A stretch of DNA of 64,000 nucleotides, taken from positions 129,564-193,563 of the forward strand of contig JANRIX010000022.1 in NCBI GenBank assembly GCA_033764435.1, in the 5' to 3' direction. Origin of the DNA: JAEUMY01 sp033764435 (GTDB lineage Bacteria; Pseudomonadota; Gammaproteobacteria; Burkholderiales; Usitatibacteraceae). This document shows, piece after piece, positions 43,009 through 51,160 of this stretch. The position numbers were made by a program, and so were the translations under genes. Positions within the stretch are counted from its first letter, which is position 1. Every line of letters begins with the position of its first letter. Below the pieces are notes generated by a model, which saw nothing but the letters and a program-made list of their open reading frames with translations, made no database searches and had not been told where the DNA came from.

Positions 43009-45129
43009 ATGTTGACCATACTCGGTAGCGCAGATTTCAAAGAGTGTCTCGAGCAACTGAACCAGGTGGTTGAACCCGCGCGCAAAGTGCAGGGGGCGTC
43101 TGGCGGCAGCGCGCAGCTCAGGGCGGCCGTTGAAGGCGCGCGACGCCAGGTTGATGCCTTGCGCGCGGATGGCGAGCGCATGGCTGCCGAGATTCACCAG
43201 CTCAAGGATGAATTGCTGCGCGCGAAGCGCATCGAGACGGCGCTCGACGTGATTGCCACCAATGTCATGGTGGCCGACGAGAACCTGAATGTGGTGGGCA
43301 TGAACCGATCGGTCCAGGAAATGCTCAAGGCGGCCGAGGCGGACATTCGCAAGGACCTGCCCAATTTCAAGGCGGACCAGGTGATGGGCCGCAACATCGA
43401 CATTTTCCACAAGAACCCCGCCCACCAGCGCAACATGCTGGCGCAACTCAACGGGCAGCACGCTGCCGAGCTGCGCATCGGGCAGCGCGAGTTCTCCCTG
43501 CTGGTGAACCCGATCCTCGCCGAGGATGGCACCAAGCTGGGCATGGTGGTGGAGTGGAAGGATGCGACCGAAGCGCGTGCCATGGAGCGGGAGCGTCAGC
43601 AACTGGCAGCCGAGAACCTGCGCATCCGCAATGCGCTGGACAAGTGCACGACCAACGTGATGATCGCCGACTCCAACGGCGAGATCGTTTACATGAATGA
43701 GTCGGTTCAGTCCATGCTGGCCGCCGCTGAAAGCGACCTGCGCAAGCAACTCCCGAACTTTGACAGCCGCCGTTTGCTGGGCGAGAACTTTGATGTGTTC
43801 CACCGCAACCCGGCGCACCAGCGCAACTTGCTGGGCAATTTGCGCGGCACGCACAAGACCCAGATCAAGGTGGGTGCCCGGAGTTTCTCTCTGACCGCCA
43901 ATCCGGTCCATTCAGAGGATGGCGCGCGCCTGGGAACGGTGGTCGAGTGGAAAGACCGTACGGACGAAGTGCGTGTGGAGGAGGAGATCGCGACCATCGT
44001 GGCCGCTGCCAGCCGGGGTGACCTTGACAAGCGTGTGGCGCTGGATGGCAAGGAGGGCTTCTTCCTCAATCTGGCCACGGGTCTGAACGAACTGCTTGAA
44101 ACCAGTTCGGCAGGTCTGAGGGACATCGGCCGTGTGTTGGCCGACATCTCGGTCGGGAATCTGACCTCATCCATCACCACCGATTATCAGGGCACCTTTG
44201 GCACCCTGAAGACGGATGCCAACACGACGGTGGAGAAGCTCTCGCAAATCGTCAACCAGATCCGCACGTCCTGCGAATCCATCAGCAACGCCGCAGCCGA
44301 GATCGCCACGGGCAACAGCGACCTTTCTTCCCGCACCCAGGAACAGGCGGCCTCCCTTCAGGAGACGGCCTCTTCCATGGAAGAACTCACCGGTACCGTG
44401 AAGCAGAACGCCGAAAACGCAAAACAGGCCAACCAGCTTGCGGTGAGCGCTTCGGAAGTGGCACGCAAGGGCGGTGATGTGGTCAACCAGGTGGTCGTGA
44501 CCATGGGCGATATCTCCACCTCTGCCAAGAAGATCGAAGACATCATCAGTGTGATTGATGGCATCGCTTTCCAGACCAACATTCTGGCGCTGAATGCCGC
44601 AGTTGAAGCAGCGCGCGCAGGGGAGCAAGGCCGCGGCTTTGCGGTGGTCGCCTCGGAAGTGCGCAACCTGGCCCAACGCAGTGCGGCGGCGGCCAAGGAG
44701 ATCAAGTCGCTCATCGGCGATTCGGTTGACAAGGTGCAGGCCGGCTCGGAGCTGGTGAACTCGGCCGGCGACACCATGGAAGAAGTGGTGCGCAGCGTGA
44801 AGCGGGTGGCGGACATCATCAGCGAGATCACGGCGGCGTCGATGGAGCAGTCCACCGGCATCGAGCAGGTGAATCAGGCAATCACCCAGATGGATCAGGT
44901 TACGCAGCAAAACGCGGCGCTGGTGGAGCAGGCTGCTGCAGCTGCCGAATCCATGGAAGAGCAGGCCCATGGGTTGACCAGCGCCGTGTCCGTGTTCCGG
45001 GTCGGTTCAGAGGGAGAGCCGCGTGGCGTCGCCCGCCTCGCTGCTGTCCCGAGATCGCCCCGTCCGCGACCGGAGGCCACAGGCAAGCGCGTGCGCGAGG
45101 CGACCAATGGCGACTGGAAGGAAATCTAA
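43009..45129 (+). CDS. Cytoplasmic MCP 6 with tandem PAS domains
   Basis: This 706-residue receptor lacks membrane helices. A coiled N-terminus (about 1-75) precedes two closely related PAS modules (about 78-190 and 200-320), both with an IFHKNPAHQRNML-type motif. A HAMP-like region and the canonical signalling domain follow. It ends NGDWKEI, the presumed CheR tether. It has its own sigma-28 promoter and a strong terminator after it, so it can be expressed as a separate unit within the che cluster. Confidence 0.94.
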   Translation: MLTILGSADFKECLEQLNQVVEPARKVQGASGGSAQLRAAVEGARRQVDALRADGERMAAEIHQLKDELLRAKRIETALDVIATNVMVADENLNVVGMNRSVQEMLKAAEADIRKDLPNFKADQVMGRNIDIFHKNPAHQRNMLAQLNGQHAAELRIGQREFSLLVNPILAEDGTKLGMVVEWKDATEARAMERERQQLAAENLRIRNALDKCTTNVMIADSNGEIVYMNESVQSMLAAAESDLRKQLPNFDSRRLLGENFDVFHRNPAHQRNLLGNLRGTHKTQIKVGARSFSLTANPVHSEDGARLGTVVEWKDRTDEVRVEEEIATIVAAASRGDLDKRVALDGKEGFFLNLATGLNELLETSSAGLRDIGRVLADISVGNLTSSITTDYQGTFGTLKTDANTTVEKLSQIVNQIRTSCESISNAAAEIATGNSDLSSRTQEQAASLQETASSMEELTGTVKQNAENAKQANQLAVSASEVARKGGDVVNQVVVTMGDISTSAKKIEDIISVIDGIAFQTNILALNAAVEAARAGEQGRGFAVVASEVRNLAQRSAAAAKEIKSLIGDSVDKVQAGSELVNSAGDTMEEVVRSVKRVADIISEITAASMEQSTGIEQVNQAITQMDQVTQQNAALVEQAAAAAESMEEQAHGLTSAVSVFRVGSEGEPRGVARLAAVPRSPRPRPEATGKRVREATNGDWKEI

Positions 45130-45134
45130 TCATG

Positions 45135-45167
45135 CAGGCTGCCGGCATTGAGCCGGCAGCCTGTTTT
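45135..45167 (+). terminator. Strong Rho-independent terminator after MCP 6
   Basis: Perfect 12-bp GC-rich stem (45135-45146 with 45152-45163, loop ATTGA) followed by TTTT. Confidence 0.9.
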
Positions 45168-45195
45168 GCCAATCTCTACAACAGGAATGACAGAC

Positions 45196-46827
45196 ATGGA
45201 AGCCAGCCAGGCAGGCGCGCCGTTTCAGCAAAACAATGCCCCGGATCGGGACATCCTCAAGCCGGGAAAGATGAATCCCATTCTTTACAAGGCGGTGGAG
45301 CCGGCGGCCCGCCTGATGGACAGGCTCAAGTTCAAGACCAAGCTGTCGGTCATGGCCGGCATTTTTCTGCTGGCGCTCGCCGGCATGATTGTCATCCTGA
45401 TTCCGGAACTTGATCAGCAGATCACCTTTGCCAACAAGGAGCGCGAGGGTATTGCGCCCCTGCACACCTCGCGCGATCTGCTGTCCGCCTTGCAGCTCCA
45501 TCGCGGACTGCAGGCCCAGAAGCTGAGGGGCAACAATGCCGTGGATGCCAGGCTGTCGGAAGCCCGGGCCCAGGTGGACGCGAGGCTGGTGGAACTCAGG
45601 GCACAGAGCAAGGCGCAAAGCGAAGATCTGGCCAAGGTGGAGGCCCTGCTTGAGGAGGACTGGGCCAAGCTCAAGGCAAGCACGGAAACGGATGCGCGCA
45701 AATCCTTCGTACAACATGAGCAGTTGATTGCTCGCCTCCTGCTCTTCAATGAGGAGATGGCCAACGCCACGAATCTGATGCTGGACCCTGAGCTTGACAG
45801 CTTTGCGGTCATGGACCTCACGGTGATGAAGATCCCGGCCACCATGGAAGCGCTGGCTGCGTTGCGCGGCCGGGGCGCTTTGGGTTTGCGTGATGGCAGC
45901 CTGACCCCCGAAGACCGGGTGCAGCTGAAGGCCATGCACATCACCTATGACAAGCTCGAAGAGCGGATGCACTCGACGATCCAGTCACTGTTCAAGAACC
46001 GGCCGGACATCAAGCAGCGGCTCGCGGCGCTGGAGTCGGAGACGGACAAGGCGGCAGAGGCGCTGATGGAAGCCCTGGACAACAAATTGCTTGCGTCCGA
46101 ACAGGCGACGATTTCTTCAGACGAGTTTTTCGCGCTCGGCACCCGTGCAGTCGATGCCCAGGTGGCCTTGCACAAGGCCTTCGTGCCTGAGCTTGACATG
46201 CTGCTCAAGGAGCGCATTGCGCGCTACAAGGCCAAGGAATACTACACGTTGGGCGGCGTAGGGCTGGGACTGCTTGTGGTCGCGTATCTCTTCATGGGAT
46301 TTGTGCGTTCATTGACAGCGTCCATGCGTGGCCTGGCTCGCGCGGCTCGTGAAATCGCCCATGGCAAGTTCCCTGATCCGATCATCCTGCAGACCAAGGA
46401 TGAGCTGCAGGAAATCGCCGACGAGATCCTGCTGATCACACGCACCCTGCAGCGGTTCGAAAATGAGCAGCGTGATCTGGCCGCTGCGCATGAACGCGGT
46501 GAGATCGGCAAGCGCATGCCGGAGACAGCCTTTGAAGGCGCGTACCGCGACATGGCCGATGCGGTCAATCTGCTCGCGGAAGGGCATCTGCGGGTGCAGC
46601 AGAAAATGGCGGATGTGGTGAAGGCCTATTCACGCGGTGACTTCTCGGTGGACATGGATCGCCTGCCGGGCGAGCTGGCTGCGATTTCCGCCGCCATGGA
46701 CGGTGTGAAGTCCAATCTTCAGGCGGTCAACCAGGAAATCATGCGCCTGGGCGACGCGGCAGCGCGTGCGAGTTTGGCGAGCGTGGCAACGAAGAGCGCT
46801 TCGAATATGGCTTCCGCGACATGGTGA
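45196..46827 (+). pseudogene. MCP 7, 5' part of a frameshifted membrane chemoreceptor
   Basis: This frame encodes the N-terminal part of a receptor: a membrane helix (about 50-72), a long helical periplasmic region (about 75-345), a second helix (about 353-376) and HAMP-like repeats. At about 46768 the reading slips: the frame runs on as junk (ASLASVATKSASNMASATW) to a TGA at 46825, whereas the other frame continues the expected GEFGERGNEERFEYGFRD into the signalling domain. Inserting one G after the CGT codon (46765-46767) restores one open frame of about 908 codons. It is either a real loss of one base or a sequencing error. ATG 45196 has an AGGA site 9 bp away; ATG 45187 and TTG 45148 are alternatives. 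Confidence 0.85.
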
Positions 46828-47921
46828 AAGGTCTGAATGGACTCATGCATGTGGTGCAAACCAGCCTCGGTGAGCTGACGGCCGTGCTCAGCGCGCTTTC
46901 CCAGGGCGACCTGCGCACGCGCATGCATGGCGACTATCAGGGCATGCTGGCCGACTTGCAGGGCCATGCCAACGAAACCGTGACACAGTTGGCGCAGATC
47001 GTTGCGAATATTCGCAGGGCGGCCGAGGCAATTGGAACGGCTTCTTCAGAGATCGCTGCGGGCAATACGGATCTATCCAGCAGGACGGAAGAGCAGGCGT
47101 CTTCGCTGCAGGAAACCGCGTCTTCGATGGAAGAGTTGACAGGCACGGTGAAGCAGAACGCGGAGAACGCAAAGCAGGCCAATCAATTGGCCATGAGCGC
47201 CTCGGACGTGGCCAAGAAGGGCGGGGAGGTTGTGAGTCAGGTTGTCGGCACCATGGATGAGATCTCCGCATCGGCCAAGAAGATCGAGGACATCATCAGC
47301 GTGATCGATGGCATCGCGTTCCAGACGAACATCCTTGCGCTGAATGCGGCGGTGGAAGCCGCGCGTGCGGGCGAGCAGGGACGTGGATTCGCGGTGGTGG
47401 CATCCGAAGTGAGGAGCCTTGCGCAACGGAGCGCTGGGGCGGCCAAGGAGATCAAGGGTCTGATCGGGGATTCGGTGGGCAAAGTTCAGTCTGGCTCGAA
47501 GCTGGTGAACGAGGCTGGCCAGACGATGGACGAGGTGGTGAAGAGCGTGAAGCGGGTGGCGGACATCATCAGCGAGATCACGGCGGCGTCGATGGAACAG
47601 TCGACCGGGATCGAGCAGGTGAACCAGGCCATTGCGCAGATGGACCAGACCACCCAGCAGAACGCGGCGCTGGTCGAGGAGGCCGCTGCAGCCGCCATGT
47701 CCCTGGAAGAGCAGGCGAACGGACTGTCCCAGGCGGTCACCGCATTCAAGCTGGAATCCAATCCGATCCAGACTGCCAAGGCACCAGCGCGTCTGGCTGC
47801 CGTCAAGGACTCATCCAGGAAGCCGGGCGCCAAAGCTGGCGCAATGAGCTCGGGCGAACCTCGGCCCGGTGGTCGCCGCGTTTCCGGCAGCGATGTTTCC
47901 GGCGACTGGAAAGAGATCTGA
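46821..47921 (+). CDS. MCP 7, 3' part of a frameshifted membrane chemoreceptor
   Basis: This frame holds the whole signalling domain of the receptor begun at 45196: HAMP-like coil, methylation helices (SSRTEEQASSLQETASSMEELTGTVKQNAENAKQANQL), tip (FQTNILALNAAVEAARAGEQGRGFAVVASEVRSLAQRS) and the GDWKEI tail. In-phase codons for the missing link extend back to about 46769. If the frameshift is real, this 366-residue piece could only be made by re-initiation at ATG 46821, which overlaps the upstream stop (ATGGTGA), as a soluble receptor stub. It may well remain coupled to CheA/CheW in arrays. Confidence 0.85.
   Translation: MVKGLNGLMHVVQTSLGELTAVLSALSQGDLRTRMHGDYQGMLADLQGHANETVTQLAQIVANIRRAAEAIGTASSEIAAGNTDLSSRTEEQASSLQETASSMEELTGTVKQNAENAKQANQLAMSASDVAKKGGEVVSQVVGTMDEISASAKKIEDIISVIDGIAFQTNILALNAAVEAARAGEQGRGFAVVASEVRSLAQRSAGAAKEIKGLIGDSVGKVQSGSKLVNEAGQTMDEVVKSVKRVADIISEITAASMEQSTGIEQVNQAIAQMDQTTQQNAALVEEAAAAAMSLEEQANGLSQAVTAFKLESNPIQTAKAPARLAAVKDSSRKPGAKAGAMSSGEPRPGGRRVSGSDVSGDWKEI
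47004..47015. repeat. Palindrome GCGAATATTCGC, copy 11 (coding)
   Basis: Exact copy in MCP 7, read as A-N-I-R. Confidence 0.9.
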
Positions 47922-47964
47922 GCCTGACGAACTAGACGATCCCGCTCAGTCGAGGTACTTCACG

Positions 47965-48000
47965 AAGGCCCTGCACACATTCTGCAGGGCCTTTTATTTT
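47965..48000 (+). terminator. Rho-independent terminator after MCP 7
   Basis: Perfect 11-bp stem AAGGCCCTGCA / TGCAGGGCCTT followed by TTATTTT. Confidence 0.92.
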
Positions 48001-48028
48001 CCAAGGGGGCCTGCAGGCGGAATCCGGC

Positions 48029-48055
48029 TCAACCCGTTGAGTGCGCTGCCGATGA
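48029..48055 (+). promoter_or_regulatory. Candidate sigma-28 promoter of MCP 8-cheRDB
   Basis: TCAA, 15 bp, GCCGATGA. It follows the terminator at 47965 and precedes MCP 8 by 240 bp, so it could restart transcription of MCP 8, cheR, cheD and cheB. Confidence 0.65.
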
Positions 48056-48295
48056 AGTACTCATGCCCGGCCGGAGCAGGCATCGGAATGCATGGAATAG
48101 GCATGCCTTTGCGTCTGTATTTGACGGGTGCGGTGCCGGTATTGCTCAGCAGAATCCTATGCACAACTCAGTCGGGTTGTGGGAGTGTTCCGGTAACGGC
48201 ATCAGTCTGCGGCCCGGGAAACGGGTTTGGAAACCAGCCAACGGCGCTGGCAGCGTGACCCGACGGCGTGTGCGTGCACCAGAAAGACGACCATC
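48056..48295 (+). other. Long leader before MCP 8
   Basis: The whole gap 47922-48295 is 374 bp; its first part holds the terminator and the sigma-28 site. The remaining 240 bp have no convincing ORF and no riboswitch core that I can match (a c-di-GMP aptamer was looked for). There are short self-complementary words such as GGCATGCC at 48102-48109. Confidence 0.4.
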
Positions 48296-49672
48296 ATGCA
48301 ACTCAATGACATCACCATCCATCTTCCGGGCCGCGATGCCGAATATGTGGCCACTCTGGCAAAGAGCACCGGTGGCCTAGGCAAACAGGCGGCGGAAATC
48401 GCGGGCGTCCTGGAAGATCTGGCCAAGTTGACCGCCAGCGAGACCAACACCTTTGGCGAGTTGCGCACGCGGCTGGCAGAAGTCGGAAAGTGCCAGGAAG
48501 ACATCGTCGCGCAGTCTGATCATGTGTTGGCGGAATCGGAAGCCGCTCGCAAGGGGATTCATGCCGCGCTGGAACGCACCCGGTCGCTGGCCGAGGCCGC
48601 CAGCCAGGTGGAAGAAGGTGTCATGGCGGTTGCGGATGTCCTGAAGCGGGTGTCCTCGGTGGCGGCCGACATCGAGAAAGTGGCATTGCAGACCCGTCTG
48701 GTGGCATTCAATGCCACCGTTGAAGCGGCGCGTGCCGGGCAGGCGGGACGTGGTTTTGCGGTGGTTGCCCAAGCCATCAAGGATCTGGCGGAGTCCGCCC
48801 GGGCGGCAAGCCAGGACATCAGCGGCACCGTGAAGGCGCTGGACAGGCAGGTTGAATTTCTCTCCGGCAGCACTTCACGTGCCTCGGCCCGCGATGCGGA
48901 GCAGGCGGTGACGGCCGCCCAGGCCACGGCGGACGGTGCGTTCGGCCGTCTGCGCGACAGCCTGGGCCAGGTCACGGAACGTGCACGCCATGGCGCCTCG
49001 CTGGGACACGCGGTGTCCGAGAGCATCGAGCTCCTGACTCATGAGGTGCAATCCACGGCGACCGCCATCCAAGGCGCTTCGGGCAATGCCACCGCCTTGC
49101 TGACGGTCTCCGAAGAGTTGATTGACGCAGCCGTGGCATCAGGATTTGAAACCGAGGATTCGCCTTACATCCGGGCATTGCTCAAAGCCAAAACGGAAGT
49201 TGAAGCGGCCTTTGCCGCGGGTCTTGCCAGCGGGGAAGTCACGCTGGCGTCCCTGATGGACCGCGAATATTCGCCCATTGCCGGCAGCAATCCGCAGCAG
49301 TTCACCACGCGTTACCTCGCGTTTGTGGATGAGTGCCTGCCGGCCATCCAGGAGCCGATGCTGGAACTCTCCGACAAGATTGTCTTTTGTGCCGCGGTGG
49401 ACAACCAGGCCTTTCTGCCCACCCACAATCGCAAGTTTTCCAAGCCCCAGGGGCCGGACCCTGTCTGGAACACCGCCAACTGCCGCAACCGCCGGATCTT
49501 CAATGACCGCACCGGCCTGGCCGCCGCACGCCACCAGAAGCCCTTTTTGCTGCAGACCTACCGTCGCGACATGGGCGGCGGCAAGTATGTCCTCATGAAA
49601 GACCTTTCCGCGCCGATCTATGTGGAAGGCACGCATTGGGGTGCCCTCCGACTGGCCTACCGATTCGAGTGA
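48296..49672 (+). CDS. Soluble MCP 8 with C-terminal sensory-like domain
   Basis: This 458-residue protein has no membrane helix. A divergent signalling hairpin comes first (about 20-255; tip VALQTRLVAFNATVEAARAGQAGRGFAVVAQAIKDLAESARAASQDI). A separate domain of about 190 residues follows, with REYSPIAGSNPQQFTTRY, VFCAAVDNQAFLPTHNRKFSKPQG, NCRNRRIFNDRTGLAAAR and LQTYRRDMGGGKYVLMKD. That order, signalling part first and Cache-like domain last, is reversed relative to classic receptors. I know the arrangement from proteobacterial genomes but cannot name its ligand. It is directly upstream of cheR. The ATG at 48296 is chosen over a frame reaching back to 48227. Confidence 0.9.
   Translation: MQLNDITIHLPGRDAEYVATLAKSTGGLGKQAAEIAGVLEDLAKLTASETNTFGELRTRLAEVGKCQEDIVAQSDHVLAESEAARKGIHAALERTRSLAEAASQVEEGVMAVADVLKRVSSVAADIEKVALQTRLVAFNATVEAARAGQAGRGFAVVAQAIKDLAESARAASQDISGTVKALDRQVEFLSGSTSRASARDAEQAVTAAQATADGAFGRLRDSLGQVTERARHGASLGHAVSESIELLTHEVQSTATAIQGASGNATALLTVSEELIDAAVASGFETEDSPYIRALLKAKTEVEAAFAAGLASGEVTLASLMDREYSPIAGSNPQQFTTRYLAFVDECLPAIQEPMLELSDKIVFCAAVDNQAFLPTHNRKFSKPQGPDPVWNTANCRNRRIFNDRTGLAAARHQKPFLLQTYRRDMGGGKYVLMKDLSAPIYVEGTHWGALRLAYRFE
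49263..49274. repeat. Palindrome GCGAATATTCGC, copy 12 (coding)
   Basis: Exact copy in MCP 8, read as R-E-Y-S-P. Confidence 0.9.
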
Positions 49673-49678
49673 TCTTTC

Positions 49679-50542
49679 ATGAACGACATCAAACTGGTTT
49701 CCGCAGCAGAGCGCGAATTCGTCTTCTCCGGCCGTGACTTTGAGCGGGTCAAGAAACTGATTCACAAGCGGGCTGGCATCAGCCTGAATGACAGCAAGGA
49801 AAACATGGTTTACAGCCGGCTGTCGCGCCGACTGCGAGCCACTGGGGAGACAAATTTCTCCGATTATCTCGACCGGCTGGAGCAGCCGGACGATCCGGAA
49901 TGGCAGGCCTTCATCAATGCCCTGACCACCAATCTGACGTCATTTTTTCGAGAGCAGCATCATTTCCCCCTGCTGGCCAAGCACCTGCAGGGGCTGGATC
50001 CTCACGAGAACGTGACCATCTGGTGCTGCGCTGCATCCACAGGCGAGGAACCATACTCGATCGCCATGACCGTCATGGATGCGCTGCCCGGCACCCGCCG
50101 CGTGAACATCATCGCCACGGACATCGACACGGGTGTGCTCAAGACCGCCCGTGAAGGGGTGTACTCCGCGGAAGCCGTGGGGAAGATCGATTCCGCTCAG
50201 CTGAAGAAGTACTTCTTCAAGGGCGAGGGCTCGTATGAGGGCTTGTACAAGGTGCGTCCGGAGCTGCAGTCGCTCATCCGCTTTGAGCAATTGAACCTGC
50301 TGGACCGCGCGTGGAATGTGCCACGCAATCTGGATGTGATTTTCTGCCGCAATGTGATGATCTACTTTGATCGCCCGACGCAGATGGACATCCTGTCACG
50401 ATTTGTGCCGCACATGTCGCCTGGCGGATTGCTGTTCGCGGGCCACTCCGAGAACTTTCATCACTCCCGCCAGCATTTCCATCTGCTGGGCAAGACCACC
50501 TACGTGGTGCAGCATCCCCAGCGCGTCCGGGATGCAGCATGA
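49679..50542 (+). CDS. cheR: Chemotaxis methyltransferase CheR
   Basis: CheR methylates receptor glutamates with S-adenosylmethionine. The 287-residue protein has the N-terminal helical domain (FERVKKLIHKRAGISL, YSRLSRRLRATG), the SAM-binding domain (IWCCAASTGEEPYSIAM, ATDIDTGVLKTAREGVY) and the conserved FCRNVMIYFD motif. It starts 6 bp after MCP 8 and overlaps cheD by 4 bp. Confidence 0.98.
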   Translation: MNDIKLVSAAEREFVFSGRDFERVKKLIHKRAGISLNDSKENMVYSRLSRRLRATGETNFSDYLDRLEQPDDPEWQAFINALTTNLTSFFREQHHFPLLAKHLQGLDPHENVTIWCCAASTGEEPYSIAMTVMDALPGTRRVNIIATDIDTGVLKTAREGVYSAEAVGKIDSAQLKKYFFKGEGSYEGLYKVRPELQSLIRFEQLNLLDRAWNVPRNLDVIFCRNVMIYFDRPTQMDILSRFVPHMSPGGLLFAGHSENFHHSRQHFHLLGKTTYVVQHPQRVRDAA

Positions 50543-51150
50543 GTGCATTGCTTGCCGATGATCCCGTCCAGCGCAGCTATTTCGACAATCAGTTTCAGCG
50601 CAACGCGTTCAAGGTGCTGCCGGGCGAGTACTACGTCACGGAGAAGGACATGGTCCTGGTGACCGTGCTGGGCTCCTGTGTCTCCGCCTGCATACGCGAT
50701 CGTGAAAGCGGCATCGGCGGGATGAACCACTTCATGCTTCCCGATTCGTCGGTTGAAGTCAGTTACGCCCCTGCGGGCTCTGCACGATACGGCGTCAATG
50801 CCATGGAGTTGATGATCAACACGCTGCTCAAGCGCGGCGCGCGGCGGGAGTTTCTTGAGGCCAAGGTGTTCGGCGGCGGAAATGTGATGTCCACCTTCAT
50901 CTCGAACAACGTCGGCCGCCGCAATGCCGACTTCGTACTCAACTACCTCAAGACCGAGCACATCAGTCTCGTCGGTTGTGATCTTCTCGAAGATCATCCG
51001 CGAAAAGTCTACTACTTCCCTGCCACCGGCCGGGCCATGGTGAAGGCGCTGTATGTGCTCAACAACGACACCATTTCGCTTCGTGAGCACGACTACCGAA
51101 GCCGCCTCGCGAGCCAGTCTGCTTCGGGTGCGATCGAACTGTTTCACTGA
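50539..51150 (+). CDS. cheD: Receptor glutamine deamidase CheD
   Basis: CheD deamidates receptor glutamines to prepare methylation sites. The 203-residue protein has the catalytic Cys47 (VLGSCVSACI) and His64 (GGMNHFMLP), and the family blocks YGVNAMELMINTLLKRGA and EAKVFGGGNVM. Its last residues, SGAIELFH, resemble the SGSIDLF end of MCP 1. ATGA overlap with cheR; cheB begins 10 bp later. Confidence 0.97.
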   Translation: MSALLADDPVQRSYFDNQFQRNAFKVLPGEYYVTEKDMVLVTVLGSCVSACIRDRESGIGGMNHFMLPDSSVEVSYAPAGSARYGVNAMELMINTLLKRGARREFLEAKVFGGGNVMSTFISNNVGRRNADFVLNYLKTEHISLVGCDLLEDHPRKVYYFPATGRAMVKALYVLNNDTISLREHDYRSRLASQSASGAIELFH

Positions 51151-51160
51151 AAGGAAGAAC

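Noticed and set aside
46765..46830. Programmed -1 frameshifting to join the MCP 7 halves
   Set aside because: No slippery X-XXY-YYZ heptamer and no downstream pseudoknot is visible at the slip point; a one-base deletion is simpler.
48056..48295. A c-di-GMP or other riboswitch in the long leader of MCP 8
   Set aside because: The conserved aptamer core words could not be found.
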